This document shows positions 31,633-40,734 of a stretch of DNA of 42,116 nt, piece after piece. The notes beneath the pieces are model-generated. The model searched no databases, was not told the origin of the DNA, and saw only the letters and a program-made list of their open reading frames with translations. The DNA comes from an uncultured Luminiphilus sp. (GTDB lineage: Bacteria > Pseudomonadota > Gammaproteobacteria > Pseudomonadales > Halieaceae). The stretch covers positions 1 through 42,116 of the forward strand of contig CAJQLP010000086.1 of assembly GCA_905479205.1 (NCBI GenBank), written 5' to 3'. Both the position numbers and the translations under genes were made by a program. Every line of letters begins with the position of its first letter. Position 1 is the stretch's first letter.

Positions 31633-31651
31633 CTTGCTGTGCGCAAGCAAG
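31633..31651. promoter_or_regulatory. Putative operator, copy 3
   Basis: CTTGCTGTGCGCAAGCAAG, with a perfect CTTGC / GCAAG inverted repeat and a five-base spacer. It matches the 4956 copy, with agreement continuing into AAGTT. It lies 111 bases upstream of the M24 start and 82 bases upstream of the TonB receptor start. Confidence 0.65.
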
Positions 31652-31732
31652 TTGTAAGCGCTAAGCGAGAAGTGATCCACTCACGAAAATCTTGCAATTT
31701 ATCCCATAAAAAAAATGTAGGGAGTACATAAG

Positions 31733-34261
31733 ATGTCATTAACCTTCGGTAGAGGTAAATCCTCATCCTTTAAGCTGCTTGCTTTGCCAGCCGCAGTCGC
31801 AACGTTATGTGCGTCGATGGGCACGATGGCTCAGGATCAGACGCGGAGTTCAGCAGCACTAGAAGAAATTATCGTTACCGGTACAAAGCGCGATATCGGC
31901 CAGCAAGATCTTCCCATCGCTGTGAGTACCATTACTGCGGCCCAGTTAAACAAGACTTTTCAGAACTCAGTCACTGAGCTCGCACAATTCGCGCCAAACG
32001 TTACTTTAACGCCTCAAAATGGATTTAACGCCATTGCCGGTGGTATGCGTGGAACGGGCTTTATCTCCATTTTGGTGACGAAAGATCCCTCGGTAGGCAT
32101 TAGCGTGGATGACTTCGCGTTTAACCACGTGCAATCGCAATTTGTGGAAGTCTTTGACATTGAGCAAGTAGAAATTTTCCGCGGTCCTCAGGGAACGCTG
32201 TTCGGCAAAAACACGACGGCGGGAGCGATTGCTTTCACAACCATTAAGCCTGACGTTGGTGGTGAAGTTAGCGGTAATGTGGAAGTAAACTTCGGTCGCT
32301 ATGACAGCAATGACAGTGACCTAAACAAATTCAAATTCGCCCTGAATGTGCCATTGTCAGATACGTTGGCAGCGCGCTTGTCAGTGATCCGCGATTACTC
32401 AGACGGCTACTACTCAAACACCAAGCCAATGGGCGGTACATTTACTTGCTTCACTTGTAGTGATGGCCTCTTCCCAACTCCAGGCAACCCCAGCACGGCT
32501 GAGATCAAGAGCACATACCCCACAACAGGCGATGGCTCTAGCATCGGCGGTAAGGACGTACTGGCTGGCAAGCTGAAATTTCGCTGGGAGCCAACTGACT
32601 GGTACTCAGCAGACTTAATGTTTGAGTACCTCGATGATCAGTCTGAGACGGTAGCAACGGCTAATGAAACGCCTAACAACGAAGGCTACGTGTGGCCCAT
32701 TATTGGCTTCCCCGGTATCGCGGATGTGGGCATCACTGACCCCTTCAACACGGGGCAGTCATATACTCAAACCGCTGTGATTGACTTAAAAGGTGGCCAT
32801 AAGGTCGAAGCAAACGGTGTTTACCTGAACCAATTAATAACTATTGGTGACTACGAAATTAAGTCCATTACTGGCATGCGAGACCAGGATGAAATTCTTG
32901 CGAGCACCTACACTGGTGAGGCTTACACGTCACTCTATGACGCAAGCCGAAACAGTAAGCGTGAGCAGTTCCAGCAGGAATTTAGAGTGGCCAGTCAATA
33001 TGACGGTCCATTCAACTGGGTCGGCGGAACCGCACTTTATCGCGACGATGTAGACTTCATTGTGTTTGGCAATCTCGGCTTCTTCGGACCGCTCGCCGCT
33101 ACCAATTTTTATGACGATCGGTATGAAGTTCAAGAGACGACGCAGGATCGTACTACCTGGGCGGTTTACGCCGACGGATCCTTCGACGTCAACGATAAGC
33201 TGACGCTATCTGCTGGTGCTCGTTACACCGAAGATAAGAAGGACTTTGAGCGTTACAACTTAGGTACCGCTGCGAATCCTGTCAGCAATATTATTTCCCT
33301 CGATCAGTACGCGGGGCCGTTTGTTAACCCTTTGCCTGAGTCAGCCTTTGGTAATGTCCAGAAAAATTCAGAAACCTGGGATGCTGTGACCTATCGGCTT
33401 GTTGCTGACTATAAGATCAACGATGACGTGATGGTCTATGCCAGCTTCGCAACTGGATTTGTGGCGGGTGGATTCTCTGAGACCTGTGGCTCTGAGTTCT
33501 CATGCTCACCCTATGACAGCGAGGAGAATGAAAACTTTGAAATTGGTCTGAAGTCTGACCTGTTAGACGGCACATTGCGTCTCAACTTGGCAGCATTCCA
33601 TACAAAGTACGACAACCTTCAGCGCGATACAGTAGTGACTATTCAGGATGCGGCAGGTAACACCTTCCAAGAGACCGTCTCGGTTAACGAAGGACAATCT
33701 ACTGCCCAGGGCTTTGAAGCTGAAATGCAGTGGGCCGTGTCTGATAGTTTCCGAATTGACGCTAACCTCGGTTACCTTGATCACACCTACGATAGCTACA
33801 CACCTGGTATCAACCCGGCTGATTTAGGTTTGCCCGCGGGCGACGCCATAAACCCTGACCTGTCGGGCTTGCGAGTTCCTTTCTCGCCTGAGCTGACCTA
33901 CGGCGTTGCGGCAACCTATTTCCAGGATCTCGCAAGTGGTGCCAGCATCACCTATAACCTGAATATGCACTACCAAGATGATGCTGAAACCAGTCCTTTC
34001 CCAGCTAACTTCCAGGGCGCCGACGCACAAGGTAACCCGATCATCGTGCAGAAGGCGCTTACGCAAATGGAAGAGCGTACGCTTGTTAATGGATTCATAA
34101 CGTATAACGGTGCCGATAACGGCCTTGAAATATCGGTATACGGGAAGAACCTGACAAACGAGATCTATCGAGTGGCCGCTAACCCAGTGGCGACGCTTTG
34201 GAACTTTACTCGTCATGGACCACCCCGCGAGTACGGTATTCAGGTAGGTTATAGCTTCTAA
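31733..34261 (+). CDS. TonB-dependent outer membrane receptor, second of cluster
   Basis: 842 residues. N-terminal signal peptide (about 1-33, ending TMA), TonB-box-like EEIIVTGTKR, a plug domain with VEIFRGPQGTLFGKNT (about 140-155), then a long barrel ending GIQVGYSF with the terminal Phe required for outer membrane assembly. It is 100 residues longer than the receptor at 5736 and only distantly similar, so the two may import different compounds or forms. AGGGAG precedes the ATG. It has the shared operator upstream and a strong intrinsic terminator downstream, so it forms its own transcription unit. Opposite-strand frames inside it are shadows. Confidence 0.93.
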   Translation: MSLTFGRGKSSSFKLLALPAAVATLCASMGTMAQDQTRSSAALEEIIVTGTKRDIGQQDLPIAVSTITAAQLNKTFQNSVTELAQFAPNVTLTPQNGFNAIAGGMRGTGFISILVTKDPSVGISVDDFAFNHVQSQFVEVFDIEQVEIFRGPQGTLFGKNTTAGAIAFTTIKPDVGGEVSGNVEVNFGRYDSNDSDLNKFKFALNVPLSDTLAARLSVIRDYSDGYYSNTKPMGGTFTCFTCSDGLFPTPGNPSTAEIKSTYPTTGDGSSIGGKDVLAGKLKFRWEPTDWYSADLMFEYLDDQSETVATANETPNNEGYVWPIIGFPGIADVGITDPFNTGQSYTQTAVIDLKGGHKVEANGVYLNQLITIGDYEIKSITGMRDQDEILASTYTGEAYTSLYDASRNSKREQFQQEFRVASQYDGPFNWVGGTALYRDDVDFIVFGNLGFFGPLAATNFYDDRYEVQETTQDRTTWAVYADGSFDVNDKLTLSAGARYTEDKKDFERYNLGTAANPVSNIISLDQYAGPFVNPLPESAFGNVQKNSETWDAVTYRLVADYKINDDVMVYASFATGFVAGGFSETCGSEFSCSPYDSEENENFEIGLKSDLLDGTLRLNLAAFHTKYDNLQRDTVVTIQDAAGNTFQETVSVNEGQSTAQGFEAEMQWAVSDSFRIDANLGYLDHTYDSYTPGINPADLGLPAGDAINPDLSGLRVPFSPELTYGVAATYFQDLASGASITYNLNMHYQDDAETSPFPANFQGADAQGNPIIVQKALTQMEERTLVNGFITYNGADNGLEISVYGKNLTNEIYRVAANPVATLWNFTRHGPPREYGIQVGYSF

Positions 34262-34277
34262 GTTGTTCAAGCCCGTT

Positions 34278-34303
34278 AAAGGCCCCCATTGGGGCCTTTT
34301 TTT
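34278..34303 (+). terminator. Intrinsic terminator after the second TonB receptor
   Basis: AAAGGCCCC and GGGGCCTTT form a nine-pair GC-rich stem with a CATT loop, followed by a run of seven or more T. It is a textbook Rho-independent terminator placed 17 bases after the receptor stop. The E1alpha gene 30 bases later must then rely on read-through or a promoter within this short gap. Confidence 0.92.
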
Positions 34304-34332
34304 GACTGCAAAATTTCAATTAAGGATCTTTT

Positions 34333-35307
34333 ATGGAATACACCAAGGAGGAGTTGGTTAAGGCTTATCGCCTTATGAAAAGTATTCGCGAGTTTGAAGA
34401 GCGCATGCGATCTGAATACCAACAGGGCAAGCTTCCCGGCTTTATTCATATTTATCGTAATCAAGAGGCGATCGCGGTTGGCGCCTGCCTAGACATGAAC
34501 AATGGTGACTACATAGCCAGCACGCATCGCGGGCATGGGCACTGTATTGCTAAGGGTTGTGACTTAGATGGCATGATGTTGGAGCTTGCATGCAAGCAAG
34601 ACGGATTCTGTAACGGCAAAGGCGGCTCAATGCACATAGCCGATATGTCCAAGGGCATGCTCGGTGCCAATGCCATTGTTGGCGGTGGCCCTCCCATTGC
34701 CGCAGGTGCGGCACTCACCGCAAAAACGCTGAAGAATCGTGGTGTGTCGATGGCCTTTATTGGCGATGGCGCGTCTGATCAAGGTACGGTTGCGGAGGCG
34801 CTAAATCTTGCGGTGGTTCTCAAGTTACCGATGATCTTTATGTACGAAAATAATTTCTACGCTGAATTCACACGTAATCCAAAACCTGAGGGCCAGATTG
34901 CCGCTCGAGCGGGTTCATTTGGTATGCCTTCGGTAGTGGTCGATGGATCAGACTTCTTCGCCGTGCATGCCGCCTGTCGAGAGGCCATTGAGCGTGGTCG
35001 TGATGGTGGCGGCCCTACGGCAATTGAAGCCGTCTCAGCGCGTTATTACGGTCATTTTGAGGGTGACGCCCAGGCTTACCGCGATAATGAGGAGATGAAG
35101 CGACAGCGCATAGAAGGCGATCCAATCCCTCGGTTCTTAGCTGATCCACGAGCGAGTGCTCTCGATGAGGAGCTAATCAATACAATTGACGCACAAATTC
35201 AAGCCGATTTGGATCATGCTGTCGAGCAAGCGCTTGCTGCTGACGATCCAACGCCCGATAAGCTGTATACCGATGTTTATATTAATTACGAAGGGGAGCT
35301 GCGCTGA
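34333..35307 (+). CDS. Thiamine-diphosphate dehydrogenase E1 alpha subunit (acetoin-dehydrogenase type)
   Basis: 324 residues. Visible: HRGHGH (65-70), NGKGGSMHIAD (94-104), GANAIVGGGPP (111-121), and the thiamine-diphosphate motif GDG (144-146) ending in ENN (172-174). The GKGGSMHIAD and GANAIVG blocks point to AcoA/branched-chain-like rather than housekeeping pyruvate dehydrogenase, but 2-oxoacid specificity cannot be excluded. AAGGA lies before the ATG. Its TGA overlaps the E1 beta ATG. With E1 beta and E2 (38232) it would form a multienzyme complex that cleaves an alpha-hydroxyketone, diketone or 2-oxoacid and makes an acyl-CoA. No E3 is present in the window. Confidence 0.9.
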   Translation: MEYTKEELVKAYRLMKSIREFEERMRSEYQQGKLPGFIHIYRNQEAIAVGACLDMNNGDYIASTHRGHGHCIAKGCDLDGMMLELACKQDGFCNGKGGSMHIADMSKGMLGANAIVGGGPPIAAGAALTAKTLKNRGVSMAFIGDGASDQGTVAEALNLAVVLKLPMIFMYENNFYAEFTRNPKPEGQIAARAGSFGMPSVVVDGSDFFAVHAACREAIERGRDGGGPTAIEAVSARYYGHFEGDAQAYRDNEEMKRQRIEGDPIPRFLADPRASALDEELINTIDAQIQADLDHAVEQALAADDPTPDKLYTDVYINYEGELR

Positions 35308-36284
35308 TGCGAATGTCTATTCGAGAAGCCATTAACCTGACGCTTGACGAAGAAATGGCGCGCGATGAGCGTGTGGTTATTCTGGGCGAAGACGTTGCCA
35401 GTGACCAGGGTGGGGTTTATGGCATTACCGCGGGGCTGCCAGAGAAGTATGGTGTGGAGCGTGTTATCGATACGCCGATCACTGAGTCGGCAATTATTGG
35501 TGCTGCGGGTGGTGCTGCGTTGACGGGTCTACGTCCTGTAGCAGAGCTCATGTTTGTTGATTTTTTGGGTGTTTGTTTGGATCAACTGTTAAACCAAATT
35601 GCTAAATTTCGGTACATGTTTGGTGGGCAAGCGCGCACACCTGTGGTGATCAGAACCATGATCGGCGCTGGCACAGGGACAGGTCCACAGCACTCACAAA
35701 TTCTTTATCCGCTTCTTGCGGCCATCCCAGGAATTAAGGTGGTGGTGCCCTCTAATGCAGCGGATGCTAAGGGTTTGCTAGCTGAGGCTATTAGGCAAGA
35801 TGACCCAGTTGTGTTCTGTGAGCACAAAGCACTCTATATGGACGAGTGCGATGTCCCCGAGGGGGAGTTTTTGATTCCTTTTGGACAAGCTCGGACGGTA
35901 GTTGAAGGAACTGACATTACGGTTGTCGCAATCTCACGTATGGTGATTTTCGCTGAACAGGCGGCCAAGCAACTGGCTAGTGAGGGCATAAGCGTTGAAG
36001 TGATAGACCCGCGGACCATATCCCCGCTTGATGAGGGCGCCATACTTACAAGCGTGGCTAAAACGGGTCGTTTGGTTGTGGTCGACGAAGCGAATCCGAT
36101 CTGTAGCATGGCATCGGAGATTGCGAGCATTGCGGCCGAGCGCGGGTTCGATTACCTCGATGCACCGATCAAGAAAGTCACTGCACCGCATACCCCAGTG
36201 CCAGCAACGCCGTGTCTTGAAGCCCATTACGTTCCCAGTGTTGACAACATAGTGACTGCGATAAAGGCAACGCTCGACTATTAA
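35307..36284 (+). CDS. Dehydrogenase E1 beta subunit (acetoin-dehydrogenase type)
   Basis: 325 residues, usual length. Visible: GEDVASDQGGVYG, the conserved DTPITESAIIGAAGGAAL block, GPQHSQ (with the E1-beta His), and IDPRTISPLD near the C-terminal domain start. It pairs with the E1 alpha gene by a one-base overlap (TGATG). Together they carry the thiamine-dependent decarboxylation or carbon-carbon cleavage. The next gene is a periplasmic quinoprotein, separated by 77 bases with no clear hairpin. Confidence 0.92.
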   Translation: MRMSIREAINLTLDEEMARDERVVILGEDVASDQGGVYGITAGLPEKYGVERVIDTPITESAIIGAAGGAALTGLRPVAELMFVDFLGVCLDQLLNQIAKFRYMFGGQARTPVVIRTMIGAGTGTGPQHSQILYPLLAAIPGIKVVVPSNAADAKGLLAEAIRQDDPVVFCEHKALYMDECDVPEGEFLIPFGQARTVVEGTDITVVAISRMVIFAEQAAKQLASEGISVEVIDPRTISPLDEGAILTSVAKTGRLVVVDEANPICSMASEIASIAAERGFDYLDAPIKKVTAPHTPVPATPCLEAHYVPSVDNIVTAIKATLDY

Positions 36285-36361
36285 ATGCTCGACCCGTAGC
36301 GGTAAGGTTAAATAATTAAAGCCCCCTGGGTGTAGGTGGGCACTTTGGAGAGGGAGACACT

Positions 36362-38239
36362 GTGAGAACAGGTTTATTAACGGTTTTCCTGGCGCTTTCA
36401 ACGGCTGTACCTAGTGCGTTGGTTCAAAGCGCTGTTACAACTGGGGCGGGCGCGCAAGCCACCGATGGCGCGTCGCTGTTTGCAGAGCACTGTGCGGGCT
36501 GTCATAACGGGTCAGTCCCGCGCGCGCCGCATTTCATTACGTTTAATATGATGTCGCCGGAGTCATTGTTGGCAGTTATGAATGAAGGCGCTATGCAACG
36601 GCAGGCGGCGCACTTGTCTACTGTGCAGCGTACAGCGGTGGCAGCATTCCTTAGTGGGTCTTCAACCTCGTCGCCAGCGGCCGTACTCATGTGCGATGAA
36701 TCCGTAACGAATGCTCTATCGGCGGTGGGTAGCGAATGGACAGGCTGGGGTGGCAATCAGTACAACCATCGATACGTTAGCGCTTCTGCTGACGCGATAG
36801 GTAAAGCAGAGTTGGAGTCGCTCACTTTAAAATGGGCATTTGCCTACCCAGGAGCCACTCGAGCACGATCGCAGCCGTTGGTACATTCAGGTTCAGTCTT
36901 TGTTGGTTCACAGGACGGTGCGGTGTACGCACTAGATCTTGAATCAGGCTGTGCGCACTGGGTGTATCAGGCGGGTGCTGAGGTACGTAATGGTCCAAGC
37001 ATTATTGATGACGTCGAAAATGATGCCCCTTTATTGGTTTTTGGCGACTTTGATGCGCGCGTACATGGTGTCAATGCGCGCACCGGACAGCGGGTTTGGT
37101 TAACCGATATCTCGACCCATCCAGATGCTACTATCACGGGCTCGGTAAAAGTGTCTGGGCAGAGAATATACGTCCCGCTGTCCTCTTCGGAGTGGGCGAC
37201 AGCCGCAGATCCCGGATATACATGTTGTACCTTTAGGGGCAGTGTTGCCGCGTTGGACGTGAGTACCGGTAAGCTGCTGTGGAATTCTTTTGTTATTCCT
37301 GAGCAACCTGCCGATACCGGCGAGCCCAATGTTCACGGTGCCAAGCGACTTGGGCCGTCGGGTGCGCCGGTTTGGAATACTCCCTCAATTGATACAAAGC
37401 GTGGTTTGCTGTACGTGGGCACTGGAGAGGCCTACACCTCACCGGCATCAACGAGCAGCGATGCAGTTATCGCGATGCGTTTATCCGATGGGAAATTGAT
37501 GTGGCGCAAGCAGTTGCTGGCGGGCGATGCCTGGAATATGGCCTGCTTTATAGGTGGCGGTGGTAATTGTCCGGAAGAAAATGGACCTGACCTAGACATT
37601 GGTGCAGCGACCATCTTATGGCAAACCGATGATAGCGAGCTGCTACTCGTTGGCCAGAAAAGTGGGGATGTTTACGGCCTTGACTTGGATAAACAGGGTG
37701 ACGTGGTTTGGCATCGGAAATTAGGTCGTGGCGGGTTCGCCGGAGGCGTGCACTGGGGTATGGCGACTAACGGCGACAAGTTATTTGCGCCGATAGCGGA
37801 CACCGACTTTCTCGGTCTCGCCAAGGGGGAACCTTTCCCAGGTATGCATGCGCTGAATCCTTTGACAGGTGTTACCGATTGGTACACGCGGGCCGAAGAC
37901 ACTTGTCGCGACGAGGCAAAGCCCGCGTGTGACCCAGGTATGTCTGCAGCCCCAACGAGCACCAGCGAGTTGGTATTTGCCGGAGGTTTTGACGGTCTGT
38001 TGCGCGCCTACGATAGTAATGATGGCAAAGTGCTGTGGGAGTTCAATACCTTCGACACATTTCCCGCGGTAAACGGCGATATAGCGCGCGGTGGATCTAT
38101 CGAGTCGGATGGTCCCGTTTTGTCGAATGGACATTTGCTGGTTAATTCAGGTTATCTTTTTGGCAGCCGGATGCCAGGTAACGCACTGTTAGTATTTGCG
38201 CCCAGTGAGCGCCCAGCTGAGGAGTTGGCGAGTGAGTAA
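36362..38239 (+). CDS. Cytochrome c-PQQ dehydrogenase, PVA-dehydrogenase-like (periplasmic), second
   Basis: 625 residues starting at GTG, with GGAGAGGGAG just upstream. Signal peptide (about 1-32, ending GAQA). Heme motif CAGCH at 44-48, then a quinoprotein propeller with the vicinal Cys pair C288-C289 in CCTFRG and W-motif blades. It is a paralogue of the protein at 24079. It is inserted between E1 beta and E2, and its end overlaps the E2 start by eight bases, so a periplasmic dehydrogenase is translationally coupled to a cytosolic E2. Possibly it makes the ketone that the E1/E2 complex cleaves. Substrate unknown. Confidence 0.88.
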   Translation: MRTGLLTVFLALSTAVPSALVQSAVTTGAGAQATDGASLFAEHCAGCHNGSVPRAPHFITFNMMSPESLLAVMNEGAMQRQAAHLSTVQRTAVAAFLSGSSTSSPAAVLMCDESVTNALSAVGSEWTGWGGNQYNHRYVSASADAIGKAELESLTLKWAFAYPGATRARSQPLVHSGSVFVGSQDGAVYALDLESGCAHWVYQAGAEVRNGPSIIDDVENDAPLLVFGDFDARVHGVNARTGQRVWLTDISTHPDATITGSVKVSGQRIYVPLSSSEWATAADPGYTCCTFRGSVAALDVSTGKLLWNSFVIPEQPADTGEPNVHGAKRLGPSGAPVWNTPSIDTKRGLLYVGTGEAYTSPASTSSDAVIAMRLSDGKLMWRKQLLAGDAWNMACFIGGGGNCPEENGPDLDIGAATILWQTDDSELLLVGQKSGDVYGLDLDKQGDVVWHRKLGRGGFAGGVHWGMATNGDKLFAPIADTDFLGLAKGEPFPGMHALNPLTGVTDWYTRAEDTCRDEAKPACDPGMSAAPTSTSELVFAGGFDGLLRAYDSNDGKVLWEFNTFDTFPAVNGDIARGGSIESDGPVLSNGHLLVNSGYLFGSRMPGNALLVFAPSERPAEELASE

Positions 38240-39425
38240 GCAATTTGAAGCGGTGACTATTCCTAAATGGGGCATCGAAATGACCCACGGGCGTATTGTG
38301 GAGTGGCGCTGCGCTGAGGGTGCCATCGTCGCTGCAGGGGATGAACTGGTCGATATCGAGACCGATAAAATTGTTAACAGCTTTGAGGCGAGGGAGTCGG
38401 GCACGCTTGTGCGTATTCTAGTACCTGAAGGTGAGGAGTTGGCAGTTGGCACTCTGATCGGTGTGATTGCACTTGCCGACTATTCGCCATCGGATCTTGA
38501 CCAGTTCATAAGTGCGCAGACAACAAGTACGTCGTCCCAAGAGTCCACTAGTATCGATGCTCATAGTGACAGTGGGGAGGGTGCCGCCGCGCAGCCATCC
38601 TCTTCTAATGAGGTGAAGATTAGTCCCGCCTTACTCCGTAAGTTAAGCAAAGCCGGTATCAGCCCAGAGGTTGTCACGGCTTCGGGGCCAAATGGGCGAA
38701 TTTTAAAAGAAGATGTTGACCGCGCTATCGAGCAAGGTGCGCACAGTGACACCAGTCATGGTGAGCGCCATGCTTTGAACGCCTCGCAGAAGAAAGTTGC
38801 CTCTGCCTTGAGCGAAGCACAGTCAACAGTGCCTATTTATCACGTCCGCAGGCAGTTACGCGTGGGGCGCGCTTTGGCACAAATGAAAGAGCAATTGTCC
38901 AATGGGTCGGGTGTTTTGACTGCACTGCTCGTTAACGCGGTTGCTCGCGCGCTGGATAAGCATCCAACATTGAATACTCAATTTGAGATGGATGCCTTGA
39001 AACCAGTGGGTGCGCTGAATGTGGCTGTAGCTGTCGCCCGCGATGATGGTGCCGTGGCCGCTCCTGTTCTGACAAATATAGATCAACTCAGTATCGTCGA
39101 GATGGCGGAAGGTTTAGCGTCGCTTGTCGCTCGAGCCCGCGCCGGTCGGTCGGTAGCAGGCGACGTTCAGCCCGCCGCTATAGCGATTAGCAACTTGGGT
39201 ATGTATGGCGTTGATGACTTCACTGCAATGGTCACACCACCGCAAGTCATGGTGTTGTCGGTGGGACGCTTAAGCGTTCAGCCTTCTTGGGATGCGCAAA
39301 CTCAAACGTTCGTCCCCGAGGAGCAGGTAACAGTCACCCTAGGAAGTGATCACCGGGTGGTGAATGGTGCTCAAGCGGCCGAGTTTCTTCAGTCACTGGC
39401 CGCCGTCATTGAGGGAGCTGAGTAG
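38232..39425 (+). CDS. Dihydrolipoyl acyltransferase E2 component
   Basis: 397 residues from the GTG at 38232, preceded by GAGGAG inside the quinoprotein end; the longer frame from 38196 would overlap more and adds nothing. Lipoyl domain 1-80 with the lipoyl Lys K46 in ETDKIV; a Ser/Glu-rich linker (about 95-125); a peripheral-subunit-binding domain (128-166, KISPALLRKLSKAGI...GRILKEDV); and the catalytic domain. The active-site block reads GSDHRVVNGA: H374 is kept but the usual Asp of HRxxDG is N378. This may lower or change activity. It functions with the E1 subunits at 34333-36284. Confidence 0.88.
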   Translation: MSKQFEAVTIPKWGIEMTHGRIVEWRCAEGAIVAAGDELVDIETDKIVNSFEARESGTLVRILVPEGEELAVGTLIGVIALADYSPSDLDQFISAQTTSTSSQESTSIDAHSDSGEGAAAQPSSSNEVKISPALLRKLSKAGISPEVVTASGPNGRILKEDVDRAIEQGAHSDTSHGERHALNASQKKVASALSEAQSTVPIYHVRRQLRVGRALAQMKEQLSNGSGVLTALLVNAVARALDKHPTLNTQFEMDALKPVGALNVAVAVARDDGAVAAPVLTNIDQLSIVEMAEGLASLVARARAGRSVAGDVQPAAIAISNLGMYGVDDFTAMVTPPQVMVLSVGRLSVQPSWDAQTQTFVPEEQVTVTLGSDHRVVNGAQAAEFLQSLAAVIEGAE

Positions 39426-39454
39426 GTTTTTGTGCCTTGAAAGAATGGTGATCA

Positions 39455-40702
39455 ATGGCTATTGATGAGTTCCCCAATTTAATGGATGCGCATGTTCAAC
39501 AGCAGCCTTACGAGGTGTACCGAGAGCTACGCAATCGCTGCCCCGTCTATGAAATGCCTGCTTCCGGATTTCATATAGTCGTTTCCGATCAACATGCTAG
39601 AGAGGTGCTTCGCCAGCCGGATCGTTTTCTTAGCGGCGTCAGTCCTATGGCGCTGGCCGACGGCGGGAGTGTTGACCAGGACATTATCGATATTTATCAA
39701 AATGAAGGCTGGCTACCCCTCTCTTCTTGCTCGACGACTGACCTGCCGCGACACCGAAAAGTGCGCGGCTTTTTGGAAACGCTGTTTACCGCCAAGCGGG
39801 TTAGGCATGCGACCCCGATGATTGATCAGGTGGCTACTGAATTATTCGATAGTTTCGACACGAGAACGGACATCGCCTTTATTCATGAGTTTGCGCATCC
39901 GTTTCCTATGGTCGTGATTGCCAATCTCCTGGGTGTGCCTGCGACCGATATTGCTCAGTTTAAAGTCTGGTCCGATGCGATCGTTGAGCCCTTCAGTATG
40001 ATGGCTTCGCGCGAGCGAAGAATAGAGTGCGCGCGGTTAGTGGTCGAGATGCAGCACTATTTTGCTGAGATGATCGCGGAGCGGAGAAAGCATCCTCGGG
40101 ATGATTTTATTAGCGAGGCATTGGCCTACCGCGATACATCCGGTGAGTCATTTGATATGCAGGAGCTGATGACATTAATCACTATCGACTTACTGGCGTC
40201 TGGGAATGAGACCACTACAGCTGCGATAGGCTCAGGGATAAAATTGCTGCTTGAAGACCCTGCAGCAATGGAAGCTCTTGCCCAAAATCCTGCGTTAGTG
40301 CCGGTTGCGATAGAAGAAATGCTCCGCCTTGAGTCGCCCGTGCAGGGCATGTTTAGAGAGTGCGCCCATGCTGCGAATATTGGTGAGGTTGGCTTTGCAA
40401 AGGGCGATTTACTTAATATTCGCTTTGGCTCGGCCAATCGCGATGAAGCCCGATACGACCATGCGGAACGCTTTGACTTTCAGCGCAAAAAACCCGGCAG
40501 CCATCTTGCCTTTGGGATTGGTCGACACGTGTGTGTCGGTGCGGCACTTGCGCGGCAAGAAATGATCAGCGCATTTAGTCAGCTTTTTGGGCGCTATCAG
40601 AGCTTCGCACTCACCGCTGATACGCCCTTGCCCACCTACCAACCTAGCTTTTTTGGGCGTAATCTCGATGAGCTCTACGTTACGCTCACAGCTCGACAAT
40701 AA
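39455..40702 (+). CDS. Cytochrome P450 (bacterial soluble type)
   Basis: 415 residues, no membrane anchor. Visible: I-helix oxygen-activating ASGNETT (248-254), ExxR as E288-M-L-R291, and heme-binding FGIGRHVCVGA with axial C360. The I-helix has Asn-Glu where many P450s have D/E-T. It resembles terpene/steroid-type bacterial P450s in overall layout, but the substrate is not readable. No ferredoxin or reductase is adjacent. The ribosome site before the ATG at 39455 is weak. It could hydroxylate an unactivated carbon before oxidation by the quinoproteins or SDRs. Confidence 0.92.
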   Translation: MAIDEFPNLMDAHVQQQPYEVYRELRNRCPVYEMPASGFHIVVSDQHAREVLRQPDRFLSGVSPMALADGGSVDQDIIDIYQNEGWLPLSSCSTTDLPRHRKVRGFLETLFTAKRVRHATPMIDQVATELFDSFDTRTDIAFIHEFAHPFPMVVIANLLGVPATDIAQFKVWSDAIVEPFSMMASRERRIECARLVVEMQHYFAEMIAERRKHPRDDFISEALAYRDTSGESFDMQELMTLITIDLLASGNETTTAAIGSGIKLLLEDPAAMEALAQNPALVPVAIEEMLRLESPVQGMFRECAHAANIGEVGFAKGDLLNIRFGSANRDEARYDHAERFDFQRKKPGSHLAFGIGRHVCVGAALARQEMISAFSQLFGRYQSFALTADTPLPTYQPSFFGRNLDELYVTLTARQ

Positions 40703-40734
40703 ATTCTAAATAGGCGAAATGCCAAGTGGAAGGC

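Noticed and set aside
33824-34270. Minus-strand 148-residue frame over the second TonB receptor end
   Set aside because: It is antisense to the barrel C terminus and reaches the terminator region; no motif is seen.
35934-36401. Minus-strand 155-residue frame over E1 beta and the quinoprotein start
   Set aside because: It crosses two convincing genes on the other strand and has no family features.
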